From: Phaeosaccion multiseriatum
Taxonomy: Eukaryota > Ochrophyta, other classes
Assembly: GCA_965112735.1 (NCBI GenBank)
Contig: OZ218963.1
Coordinates: 3,100,001 to 3,164,000, forward strand
Length of the DNA stretch: 64,000 nt
Direction: 5' to 3'
Of this stretch, positions 53,917 to 64,000 are shown one piece after another (positions within the stretch are counted from its first letter, which is position 1; every line of letters starts with the position of its first letter). The notes beneath the pieces are model-generated. The model searched no databases. It was not told the origin of the DNA and worked only from the letters and a program-made list of their open reading frames with translations. A program made the position numbers and the translations under genes.

Positions 53917-56900
53917 ATGGGTTACGAGAAGAGGAAAATGCTTGTGGCCTTGCTGGCCACAGTAGCATTGGGTTCGGCCACCGCCTTCTATGTCCCGGCA
54001 CCGCTTGCAGCAGGAGGAGCGAGGGGCCGGGAGTATGCCAAGCACAGTGGACGAGGGCACCGCCAGCGGCTCCACGCTTCCTACGGTGGCGACAGCCATG
54101 AGTACGACTCGTTGATAAGCAAGCTGGACTTTGGATCGGGGAATGAGATTGACTCAGCAGCTAAGCAGGCGGTAGGCGTCAAAGACGGCCTCGCAGCCAC
54201 AGTGTCGGCGCTTACCGACGGCAACTCCGCTCTGGATACAGCAGCCAAGCAGGCGGCGAGCGTCAAGGACGACCTGGCAGCCACTGTATCGGCTCTTACA
54301 GACGGCGACTCCGCTCTAGATACTGCAGCTAGGCAGGCGGAGAGCGTCAAAGACGGCCTCGCAGCCACGGTGTCGGCTCTTACGGAGGGCAGCACCGCTC
54401 TCCCGCAGCAAATCCAGCAAGGGAAGGAGGCGCTCACTGCGGGGAGTCTTTCCCTTCCCTCCCAGGGTGGGTTCAGTGAAGCGATGCAGGCCTTTCAGGA
54501 TGAGGTCGCCGCGTCGGCGAACACCTTGCTCCCCCAGGTGCAGTCCATGAAGGATTCGGCTGTGCAGCTCCTGGGTGATGTTCAAGACACGGCCTCAGTG
54601 CAGCTCTCTCAGGGTCTGGAACAGGCGCAGCAGGCCTTGGCATCTGTGCAGCTCTCGGAGAGTCTGGAACAGGCGCAGCAGTTGGCATCAGTGCAGCTCT
54701 CTCAGGGCCTGGAGCAAGCGCAGCAGACCCTGGCTTCCGTGCAGGCCTCGGTGCAGGCCTCGGGGCAGCTCTCTGAGGTTCTGCAACAGGCCCAGGTCTT
54801 GGCCGACACGACGCTCGCGCAAGTGTACAGCATGCTGGCTCCCCTGGAAGGCACGCCTTTCTCCCCCCTGGATGCCAATGGCGGGTTGAGCCCCACGGGT
54901 ATGCTGGAGGGTGCGGTTGTAGTGGCTGCAGTCCAATTGGCCGTCCAAGCCGGTGAGAACAACATGGGGCACAGGCTTTTCGTGCGTTTAGTTTGTGTCT
55001 CTCGTTCTCTGCCTGTCTTCTGTCTCTCTGTCTTTCTCTCACCCTCCCCATCTGTCCGTCTCTCCACCTGTCTGCCGATCTGTCTCTATACGGTGGGCAT
55101 CGTCCCCGCCAGTCTCGCGCCAGCGCGGAATGGCCATCTCTGGGGTGGCCTCCAGCCCCACCGCTCTGGGAATGACCCCTAATTCGGTCACCAGCGAGGG
55201 GCAGCGACAAGGCGATTCTACTCTTGTGACTTTCAGCGCCCAGAGTAGACAGGCTTCCGACCAAAGAGTGGCAAGCGGCTCAAGTCTCTCTATGACGTTG
55301 GCCTCGGAGGGAGATGGCAACGACGACGATGATGCTGAAGCAGATTTGGAGGCCTTTAGAAAAGCGACAGAGGCTGCTACTCGGGCGTGGAAGGAGGATT
55401 TCGAGCAGAGAGGTGTGGAGATGAAGAAACAGGCGGAGAAGAGAAGAATCGCGAATGAGAACCGTAAGAATGAGGTTGTTGCCAACTTGCTGGCGTCGCT
55501 CAAAGGAGCGGATGCGCCTAAATTGGAGGTTGAGACTATTCCATCTCCCATCGAGAAGCTGGATGAGGCGAAGGACCAGGTCGCGGAGAAGGCAGAGGAG
55601 GTGAAGCAGCAGCTCAAGGAGAAGGCACAAGAGATGGAGAAGGACGCAGCTGCTGAGGCCGCAAAGCTTAAGGTGGAGGAGGCGGCGAAGCTTGCGAAGG
55701 AGAAGGTGGAAGCGGCGGAGAGACTGGCTGCAGAGAAGGCAGATGAAGCCAAGAAGCAAGCCGCTTTGAAGATGGAGGAGGAGAAGAAGGCGCTGGAAGC
55801 AGCAGTAAAGCAGAAAGCGGAGGCTGCTGCGATAAAGGCCAAGGAATTGAAGGCACAGAAGGACGCAGCTGCCGAGGCCGCAAAGCTTAAGCTGGAGGAG
55901 GCGGCGAAGCTTGCAGAAGAAGCACAGAAGCAAGCCGCTCTGAAGATGGAGGAGGAGAAGAAGGCGCTGGAAGCAGCAGTGAAGCAGAAAGCGGAGGCTG
56001 CTGCGATAAAGGCGAAGGAATTGAAGGCACAGAAGGACGCAGCTGCCGAGGCCGCAAAGCTTAAGCTGGAGGAGGCGGCGAAGCTTGCAGAAGAAGCACA
56101 GAAGCAAGCCGCTCTGAAGATGGAAGAGGAGAAGAAGGCGCTGGAAGCAGCAGTGAAGCAGAAAGCGGAGGCTGCTGCGATAAAGGCGAAGGAATTGAAG
56201 GCACAGAAGGACGCAGCTGCCGAGGCCGCAAAGCTTAAGCTGGAGGAGGCGGCGAAGCTTGCAGAAGAAGCACAGAAGCAAGCCGCTCTGAAGATGGAAG
56301 AGGAGAAGAAGGCGCTGGAAGCAGCAGTGAAGCAGAAAGCGGAGGCTGCTGCGATAAAGGCCAAGGAATTGAAGGCACAGAAGGACGCAGCTGCCGAGGC
56401 CGCAAAGCTTAAGCTGGAGGAGGCGGCGAAGCTTGCAGAAGAAGCAAAGAAGCAAGCCGCTCTGAAGATGGAGGAGGAGAAGAAGGCGCTGGAAGCAGCA
56501 GTGAAGCAGAAAGCGGAGGCTGCTGCGATAAAGGCGAAGGAATTGAAGGCACAGAAGGACGCAGCTGCCGAGGCCGCAAAGCTTAAGCTGGATGAGGCGG
56601 CGAAGCTTGCAGAAGAAGCAAAGAAGCAAGCCGCTTTGAAGATGGAAGAGGAGAAGAAGGCGCTGGACGCAGCAGTGAAGCAGAAAGCGGAAGCTGCTGC
56701 GATAAAGGCCAAGGAATTGAAGGCACAGAAGGACGCAGTTGCCGAGGCCGCAAGGCTTAAGCTGGAGGAGGCGGCGAAGCTTGCGGAAGAAGCAAAGAAG
56801 CAAGCCGCTCTGAAGATGGAAGAGGAAAAGAAGGCGCTGGAAGCGGCAGTGAAGCAGAAAGCGGAGGCTGCTGCGATAAAGGCGAAGGAATTGAAGGCAC

Positions 56901-57745
56901 AGAAGGACGCAGCTGCCGAGGCCGCAAGGCTTAAGCTGGAGGAGGCGGCGAAGCTTGCGGATGAAGCAAAGAAGCAAGCCGCTCTGAAGATGGAGGTGGA
57001 GAAGAAGGCGCTGGAAGCAGCAGTGAAGCAGAAAGCGGAAGCTGCTGCGATAAAGGCCAAGGAATTGAAGGCACAGAAGGACGCAGCTGCCGAGGCCGCA
57101 AAGCTTGAGCTGGAGGAGGCGGCGAAGCTTGTGAAAGAGAAGGCGGGAGAAGCAAAGAAGCAAGCCGCTCTGAAGATGGAGGTGGAGAAGGCGCTGGACG
57201 CAACAGTAAAGCAGAAAGTGGAGGCTGTCGCAACAAGCGCAAAGGAATTGAAGACAAAGATGGACACAGCTGGCGAGGTCGCAGGAGGCAAGGTGGAGGC
57301 GGCGGCGAAGCTTGTGAAAGAGAAGAAGCAAGAGGCGGAGAAATTGGCTGCAGACAAGGTAGGAGAAGCCAAGAAGCGAGTCACTCTGAAGAAGGAGGGG
57401 GAGAAGAAGGCGCTGGAAGCAAAGGCAGCGGAACTGCAGGCGCAGAAGATCGCAGCTATCGAGGTCGCAAAACGCAAGCAGCAAGAGGCGGCGAAGCTTG
57501 CGAAGGAGAAGCAGCAAGAGGCGGAGAAGTTGGCTGCAGAGAAGGCGAAGCAGCTACAAGCAAAGAAGGAGCAGGCCCTGGCTGACGCAGTTGACCTCCT
57601 CACGGCGCACGAAGGTGGGGTGCGGAAGGTGGGCGCGGCCAAGAAGAAGCGAGGGTCAAAGCGCATGAGGGCAGCAGCGATGGCTGGTGGGGGAAGATCG
57701 CCGCCGGGTGGCGGGGGCAGATCGGTAGGGGGTAGGACGGGATAA
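53917..57745 (+). CDS. plastid-directed giant Ala/Lys/Glu repeat protein
   Basis: Two exons (53917-54952, 55113-57745) sum exactly to 1,222 residues. The N-terminus is a classic stramenopile plastid bipartite signal: KMLVALLATVALGSATAFYV, then PAP, cleavage expected before the Phe. Three different internal repeats follow. Residues about 80-160: three 28-residue units of (A)AKQAxSVKDxLAATVSALTD. Residues about 225-290: four or five units of SVQLSQGLEQAQQxLA. Residues about 570-1070: eight or nine 58-residue units reading KDAAAEAAKLKLEEAAKLAE / EAQKQAALKMEEEKKALEAA / VKQKAEAAAIKAKELKAQ. All would form long amphipathic helices; the last resembles LEA or TolA-type coiled coils. The end is basic and Gly-rich (GGGRSPPGGGGRSVGGRTG). 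A structural, membrane-coating or stress-protective plastid role is a guess. No catalytic domain was seen. Confidence 0.85.
55641..57130 (+). repeat. 174-bp tandem repeats inside the plastid repeat gene
   Basis: Eight or nine consecutive copies of a 174-base unit beginning AAGGACGCAGCTGCCGAGGC, for example at about 55858, 56032, 56206, 56380, 56554, 56728, 56902 and 57076. Central copies differ at only a few bases and end copies diverge more, the usual sign of unequal exchange or gene conversion. The copy number in an assembly should be treated with caution. Confidence 0.9.
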
Positions 57746-58427
57746 TGGATAATGGGTAGGACCGCAGCGGCCAAGGCAGAGCAACGAAGAAGGGCAGGGC
57801 CAGCAAGAAAGGAAGGAAGGGTGAGCGTGAGGGGAAATGTGTTTTCCGCATACAGTACCATAGGGGTTTGGGGCGCGCCAGATAGGGGGATACGGGATTA
57901 AGCTTGGGCTTTATATATTTTGCAGCTGACTCCCCTCCCACCAACTGCAGCCGTGGAGGGGGTCATTTACATATTTTTCGGGGGGGTTTTACCACTCGAT
58001 TTGCGTAAGAATCGCCCAAATGGCCCGTTTTTTGGGGGTCGGGCGGCAAGGGGGAGTGCTCTTGCAGAAATGCTGACAAGTACGGAAGGGAAAAAGCGAT
58101 GAAGCCGAGAGATTATGGATCGATAGGCATCTCAAAGAGCTACACGAAGAGCTTTAGCGCTTCTCCCAACCCTTTTTTTTTTTTCTCTTCTTTATGATTT
58201 TGTTATTACTTACACTAAAAACAGTATATAATCTTCTTTTGATGAAGACAAGGTACTTACGTACAGAGAAGGGAAGGTGACTTTTCGGCACCTTTGTGTA
58301 CCTCTTGTGTAACATCCATTCACCAGAGTGGTATGTGATACCGTCCACGGTTTCTCGTGTCTAAACAGTGTCACGACATGACTTTGTCCGTTCTGGCAAC
58401 AGGTATTCGATGCATGTGGCCGCCTCC
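57746..58427. other. convergent 3' spacer (plastid repeat protein / glutamate receptor-like)
   Basis: About 680 bases between stop codons, AT-richer in 58170-58260 with a T12 run near 58171-58182. No convincing open frame or RNA gene. Confidence 0.45.
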
Positions 58428-59497
58428 TCATGCTTGGGCGTCCCTGGGCGAATGAAGCGGAGAGGAGGTATCAGGTCTGTCAGCCTCGCTCTCTTCCCCA
58501 TGGTCAAGTTCCTCGGACCGGCGCTCGAGGAGTGGCTTCCAGCGGCTCGCCTCCTTTTCTTCCTCCTCTTGCTCAAGCTCCTGCCGAAGCCGATCCCCCT
58601 GCAGCTCCACCACTTTCGCTTCCTCCTCCACGCCCATACCAGCAGCACCCCCTCCTTCGTACGGAGACCCCTTTCGCTCCTGCTCCTCCCCGCCCTCCGT
58701 GCTACCCCGCTGCGTCCCCGAAAGACCGGCACCACCACCCCGCACCCCTTCATGCTCTGCTTTCGCTGCCTTCGCTTTTGCTTGCAGAAATTCGGCTCGT
58801 TCCACTGCCCGGTTGATTCGGGCGGAGTGTGTATAGTTGCGCCTAGTGGCGCGATCTTTGTAGTTCTCTCCCTCGATCTCCATGAGCAAGCGTTCGCGAA
58901 GTCGGGCAACATCACTCACACCGAGACCACATGTACAGTAGATGAGGCCTATCAGTAAGAACAGGGACGAGAGAGTTAAAGAGGGGGTGGCAGCGACGGC
59001 GGAGGGGGGGGATGCTCTGCGTACGATCAAAAGCGAAGGTCCGCCCCAATTTGATGGGGGAGAAAGGGTTTGGTGCGTTCCATTCGTCAGCATCAGTACC
59101 TCCCCTCTTACTCCCCCTGCTAGACCCGGTCAGTAGTACGCACCCGACACGAGGAGTAGCAGCGCATGGACCAAGAATAGACCCGCCAAATCGCCGCCAC
59201 TGAGGCGTGCCGTGTCACTTAGCTCTGAGTTCGACCGCTGCGCCTCGCAGTCCGCATTGTTAATGTCTGCGATATACGAGCGGTAGATGCGGCGAAGGTC
59301 GCCGGACTCTTGAAGAGAGTGCATGACGAAGGCTAGGGCCGTTGAAACGATGGATGTGCAAGTTCCCGTGATATCATTCTGGACAACAAAGCTCTGCTCG
59401 ACAAGGGAGAAAGAGGGCATGCCAGAGGAACAAAGTTGAGCGTCAGTCACATAGCCAGCCTTGCTGACCTCTCAGGTCCGCAGTAAGGTGGGGGGAT

Positions 59498-59536
<39 letters not shown>

Positions 59537-59801
59537 TGTGTATGCGTGTAAGAGACGGATGGTAGCTGGAGTACTTGCACCAGCCCAAAGTGAATTGTTC
59601 TACTGCCCTCCCCACGAACGAATGCAAAGTGCCCACACGTCCGCATGCTCTCACTTACACCTCCAAACTCCTGAATGAGGCTCCCAGCGACCTCCATGTC
59701 GCAATATTCATTGGTTGCGTTGCTCGCCTGCCACGAGGCAATCTTGAACGTCGTCGCTACGAGCCCAACGCAGGTCCCGTCGCGGACGCTCTGGAACATC
59801 T

Positions 59802-59833
<32 letters not shown>

Positions 59834-62363
59834 GATAAACATCGATTTGAGCACCGTGCAACAGCATGGGAGGTGGGCAGTGGGACAGGTGGGGTTAGGA
59901 CCTTGGGGGGTAAAAGTCGTGTGCAAGAGATGAAAGTATATGTGTACAAGCATCAGAGGGATTTCCACAAAAGGCTTCCCCGGATGGGATATATTCGTTG
60001 CACCCCACCTTCCACCCCACACCCCGCCACATCCACATCCATGTGTGTACCAATACTCACAAGCGCACCACACTTACTTCCTCTCCCGCTGTGGACACAA
60101 ACTTGTCGTAGGTGGGGTAGATGGTCCTCGCTTGTGCGGCAGGGGCTGAACCCTCCCTCACACACACGGGCAAGTCCTTCACCACAGCTTCGGTCATGCT
60201 GCTGACAGCGCAGTAGGTAGTGCCGGAGGTCGTGAGCAAAAACGAGGTAAGGTTGGCTGTGCACATGCCGAGGATATGCGGAGAGAGGTGCGTCCAAGGC
60301 AAGGAAGAAAAGGGGGGAAGAGGGAGAGGGGGGAGGGGAAGAAGGTGAGCAATCAAAGCAAGTACCACACAGATGAATGAGAAGCTATGTGGGACGGGCA
60401 TGGTATAGCAAATAGTAAAGACCGCACTATCTCTCGCCCTCTCTCATACACCTGACACCTGTGTATGTCGCGATGAGCACGAGAACCAGGAAGGACCAGC
60501 TCCAAGCCAGGAGCTTTCCCCACTTGGTCTTGGGTAGGTACGAGCCTGAGTACGTAAGGACCTGTGCGCCCTTGTACAACGAATACCCCAGTCCTTTGAG
60601 GAAGGCCCGGGGTGTGAAGCCAAACACGTAGCCTCGGTATCGGCTGTAGTGATCAAGCGCGAAGTCCGTCCCGCCCCTCTCCTTCTCTGCTCGCTGGCGC
60701 CCTCTCCCTGCCGCCGCCTGAGCTGGGTAAGGGTCGATGGGGCAGAAGCGAGCAGCCCTGGTGAATGTAGTTGAGAAAGAGGGGGAGAGGGGAAATACGA
60801 GGCTCTCCCACGCACCTCTCTCTCAATCTTCTCGAGCTCCCTGGTTCTCTTCTTGGAAAGGACCATTCCGGCGGCGGCAGAGGAAGCGGTGTAACGAAAC
60901 TTGCCCTTGCCCTTTCCACGAGGAGAAGAGGAAAGGCCCGCGGCTCCATCGCCAACACCAGTAGTAGCACTGTTGGCCAAGTTTCTAGCCGTGAGCGGGG
61001 GAACGACAAGGGCGTTGGACTGGATGCCATCTCCTATTGCCACCATCGTCATCTTCTTCATGTATTTGAGGTTGCGCTCCTCCTCCTTTCTCTGATAGTC
61101 CATGAAACGCGCACCCTCGAAAATGAGGATGAGAAGGGCCGTGCCCAAAAGCGCGAGGCCACTTAGTAGCCATACCCCGCTAGAGAAGGGCCGGGAGAAC
61201 GACATGAACGCCACGCCGCCATTCGCCTCGCAGACCGAGGTAGCGAAGTACAGACTGAGACTCGAAGGCGAGGGTGGGGCGGAGAGAGAGCGAAGAGAGT
61301 GGAGGGAGTCATACGGACATTCGGACGCGAGGGTTGGGGGCAGAGCAAGACAAGAGAGTTTGGGGCTCATGAGGAGGCAGGTACCATGCTGATGCCAGCT
61401 AATGGCAGCTGATGGGAGCTGGTAGCACGTTCGATCGTACCTCGAGTCCATGAAGTGGAAGGGAAAGAGAGTCCCGGATTGCCTCCGCTTGGCGGTGTCG
61501 AGGAACCAAATGCCCACCACGTCCGCCGAGTACTTGGTGGCCGTCAGCCAAGTGTCCCACGTGTCGCCCTACCGCGGAAGACGGGGGCAGAGGGAGAAGG
61601 GAGTGTAGAGGGAGAGAGAGAGGGAGAGAAGTGAAAGAGGGAGAGCAGGAGAAGGAGGAGAAAGAGACGCTCTGCTCGATCAGATATCTCTTCGGGAGAA
61701 AGGAGGCAGGGGGTACGGGGGCAGAAGATAGGGAGGCCATCCATGCACAGTCTTTACTGCTCTCACCGCCTCGAAGTCTGGATGATCGACGGTAATGGGC
61801 AGTATTTCGAAGCCGGCAGACTTGGCTACGAGTTGCATCACGTCGACCATATAGCCGCCCGTAAAGTTTCCCGAAGCTTCATCATACTCCACCTTCGAAG
61901 GGCAGGTGGGTCAAAGATGCAGCAGCACAAGCAGAAGGCGTGCAGCCGAGGGAGCGACAACAAGTGAATGAGGGGACAAGGCAGAGTAGGGCGACAATAT
62001 GCACCAGAAATGACTGCCCTCCCCTTCCCTTCCCGACCTCGTGCTCTCTTCTCTCTCTTTCTCTCTCCGCACCATAGGGTGGTCCTTGTCGAAGGCCACG
62101 CTGATCCGCCTTCCCTTTAGAACGTTGCCCAAGTTGATCGAAGTGTTGGTGAAGCCATGAGACACATTGCACCATGTCTGCCCATCAAGGCCCGCCGCCA
62201 CGAAGCTGTTGTTGCTAGTTTTGTAGTACCACTTATCATACTCGTGCATCTGGTAAGCCGCTCCCGACTGTTGAAGCGTTGCCAGGAGAAGGAGCAGCAA
62301 AAGGGAGCCCTTGCCGCCTACTGCTGCTGCCGGTGTAGCCCATGGCCGTCGGCGCTTTCTCAT
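58428..62363 (-). CDS. ionotropic glutamate receptor-like channel
   Basis: A ligand-gated cation channel subunit. Nine exons (62363-62073, 61892-61767, 61568-61441, 61254-60816, 60717-60459, 60256-60078, 59799-59659, 59396-59144, 58948-58428) sum exactly to 778 residues. A signal peptide (GKGSLLLLLLLATLQQSGAA) leads into the first ligand-binding lobe (RRISVAFDKDHPM, FTGGYMVDVMQLVAKSAGFE, DVVGIWFLDTAKRR). TM1 is at about 204-228 (VWLLSGLALLGTALLILIFE). A basic cytosolic loop and pore-region segment follow, then TM3 with SFLVLVLIATYTANLTSFLL, the hallmark of the receptor gate (SYTANLAAFL in animals). The second lobe includes VATTFKIASWQASNATNEYC, and TM4 is at about 588-615 (GLFLVHALLLLVSGLIYCTC), followed by a 160-residue charged coiled tail. 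There is no amino-terminal regulatory domain, so it is a minimal type like prokaryotic GluR0 plus TM4. The intron before exon 5 has two possible acceptors; the one used gives phase. Confidence 0.88.
59500..59834. repeat. GT and CA microsatellites flanking exon 7 of the receptor gene
   Basis: A (GT)n tract at about 59499-59534 and a (CA)n tract at about 59802-59832 (with one AA interruption) lie in the introns on either side of the 141-base exon at 59659-59799. The CA tract borders the splice acceptor directly (...TGTGTAG on the gene strand). Confidence 0.75.
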
Positions 62364-62953
62364 GTACTCCTGCTGCTGCCGCTGCTGCTGCTGTGGCGGA
62401 CCTTTCTTACTGTATGTATTACGTATTACACATTCCACCCCCCCCCAGAATAAGCGAACTGTAATCCCACGTCGTCGCCCGCTGTACCCCCTCCCCCCCG
62501 GGTTTCTCTATACGCCTCCCGATGACGCCCCCCCCCCCCTCCCTTTGAAGCTCACAAGACCTGAAAGGTGAGAAAGAGAGACGCGAAGAGAGGAAGACGA
62601 GGAAGGATGGATGCTTGTGTGGTTGTGCTCTTACGCTGCTTGTGCTGAGTGGCGGCAAACCCATACGTTTTGTTCCGGTGTTGCATTGGATGAATCTTTT
62701 TCTCCTCCCTCCCCCGATCATCCTCCCCCCTCTTCCCTTCCCCCTCCCATTCACTTCTTCCACTCAGAGGAAGGATTGTATTGGGCTGTATGGGGTATGG
62801 GCTGGAAATGGGTGGGGAGCACCCTAGAGTTCTTTCCCCCTGACTTTCTTTTCGCTGGTCCTTTCGCTGCTCCGCGCCTGCCCTTTTTTACTATATTCCG
62901 AACTCCGCCACGCGACTCCAGCAAGCACCGGCGAAAGAGAGATCATATCAATC
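62364..62953. promoter_or_regulatory. divergent promoter region, receptor-like channel / aldolase
   Basis: 590 bases between divergent starts. Pyrimidine-rich on the plus strand near 62700-62760, with C-runs near 62440-62450 and 62530-62541. No defined box recognised. Confidence 0.4.
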
Positions 62954-64000
62954 ATGCCTACCCTCAAGGAAGAGATCGGCACCGGAGTCATCACCGGTGA
63001 CAAGGTGATGAAGTTGTTCAAGCACGCCAAGGACAACAAGTACGCCATCCCCGCTGTCAACGTGACGAGCAGCAGCACGGCCAACGCGGTGATGGAGGCG
63101 GCCGCGGCCATCGGCAGTCCCATCATCATTCAGGTGTCCAACGGGGGTGCTGCTTTCTTCGCCGGCAAGTCCGTCAACAACAAGGAGCCGAGCAACCAGG
63201 TGATTATTTGTGCGAGCAGTTCCGAATGGAGGGCCCTTTGGATGGAAGAATGAGTGCTCTTCTCCGATCTCTTCACTCGCAAAGAGACTCAATCACTAAC
63301 TATCCGCTGTCTGAAATGGATGATGGTGTCTTTCCACACCCCGCTTGCTTACAGGCTTCCATCGCCGGGTCCGTGGCCATGGCTCTCCACGTGCGCCAAA
63401 TGGCAAAGTACTACGACATCCCTGTGGTGATCCACAGCGACCACTGTGCCAAGAAGCTTCTGCCCTGGTTCGACGGCATGCTGGTCGCAAACGAGGAGTA
63501 CTTCGAAAAGAACGGAGAGCCCCTCTTCTCGTCCCACATGCTGGACCTCAGCGAGGAGACGGACGAGGAGAACATTAGCACCTGCAAGGAGTACTTCGAG
63601 CGAATGACCAAGATCAAGGTGGGCCGGAGAGGAGGGGATCAAAGGCGTCGGAGGGTGGGTCTAGCTTGAGACATGTCTGTTTTGTGTTGCTGACGTCCAG
63701 TCATGTGTTGTCATCCTTCTCCTCTGCCACACCAGTGCTTCTTGGAGATGGAGATTGGCATCACCGGCGGAGAGGAGGACGGTGTGGACAACAGCGACGC
63801 TGACGTCAGCAAGCTGTACACGCAGCCCGAGCAGATCATGGCAGTGTACACTGCGCTGTCCAGTGTCGCCGATACCTTCTCCATTGCGGTGAGTGAGACT
63901 TGCATAGGCTTGGGGGGATGCTGTCTGTGAGATCCATACAAGTCTAGCGTTTCCATTACCTTGTCTTTATTATGCCATTTAAAGTGGCCAGCAGCAGCAT
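62954..64000 (+). CDS. class II fructose-1,6-bisphosphate aldolase (partial, 3' end outside window)
   Basis: Zn-dependent cleavage/condensation of fructose-1,6-bisphosphate with DHAP and glyceraldehyde-3-phosphate. Three exons are inside the window: 62954-63199, 63355-63618, 63736-63888; the rest lies beyond 64000. The sequence follows bacterial FbaA (class IIA) closely: YAIPAVNVTSSSTANAVMEA, VIHSDHCAKKLLPWFDGML (metal-binding His and catalytic Asp in HSDHC), PLFSSHMLDLSEETDEENIS, FLEMEIGITGGEEDGVDNSD, LYTQPEQIMAVYTALSSVAD. The start MPTLKEEIGTGVITGDKVMK aligns with the FbaA start and there is no signal or transit peptide, so this copy is probably cytosolic. Stramenopiles also carry plastid class II aldolases; this is not one by its N-terminus. 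The identity is secure. Confidence 0.95.

Noticed and set aside
55039-57861. Very long minus-strand open frames (940 and 745 residues) opposite the plastid repeat gene
   Set aside because: They are mirror images of the 174-base repeat with GC-rich third positions; their translations are Phe/Ser/Ala or Leu/Cys monotony with no domain, while the plus strand has a signal peptide, splice sites and balanced helical repeats.
60653-61030. Alternative acceptor in the receptor gene giving a 41-base intron before exon 5
   Set aside because: An acceptor at 60718 with a normal donor at 60815 gives a 98-base intron, correct phase and a better-looking junction. The 41-base version would be far shorter than other introns in this window.

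Overview
The window is nuclear DNA from a eukaryote with secondary plastids, most likely a stramenopile alga of the eustigmatophyte type (Nannochloropsis/Microchloropsis). The evidence is: GC-rich, intron-bearing genes with GT..AG introns mostly of 70-400 bases; plastid genes (MGDG synthase, ascorbate peroxidase, a large repeat protein) whose N-termini combine a signal peptide with an aromatic 'AF' motif of the stramenopile ASAFAP class; a class II aldolase; and housekeeping eukaryotic genes (CDC14, SmD2, NAD kinase). The genus is an inference. Exon models were built by hand from splice consensus and reading phase. For almost every gene the summed exons give a whole number of codons, which supports the models but does not prove them.

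Layout. 0-11 kb: 3' end of an unknown gene, CDC14 phosphatase (-), plastid ascorbate peroxidase (-), SmD2 spliceosomal protein (+), and a secreted CWG/RCC1-like repeat protein (-). 11-23 kb: a tandem-GAF protein (+), a repeat island, a C7orf50/WKF-domain protein (+), and a 12-exon cyclic-nucleotide phosphodiesterase with a voltage-sensor-like membrane domain (-). 23-36 kb: 15-exon MGDG synthase (+), then two clusters of foldback transposable elements with TA target-site duplications. These clusters bracket an intronless, C-terminally anchored Hsp70-like gene (+) and a gene with a C3Hc3H-like cysteine/histidine motif (-). 36-54 kb: a giant WD40-BTB-Kelch-BTB gene (-), a two-TM membrane protein (+), a lysine-rich nuclear protein (+), FAM185A-like (-), a DFRP1/ZC3H15-like protein without its zinc fingers (+), and NADK3-type NAD kinase (-). 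54-64 kb: a 1,222-residue plastid-directed repeat protein (+), an ionotropic glutamate receptor-like channel (-), and the first three exons of class II fructose-bisphosphate aldolase (+, cut by the window end).

Most genes sit in head-to-head pairs separated by about 150-600 bases, with convergent 3' ends between pairs, so shared bidirectional promoters are likely. Signalling genes are frequent: GAF protein, membrane PDE, glutamate receptor-like channel, CDC14 and BTB/Kelch adaptor. The most unusual items are the voltage-sensor-like/PDE fusion, the foldback elements that abut the start codons of two genes, the WD40-BTB-Kelch-BTB fusion, and the three-repeat-system plastid protein.
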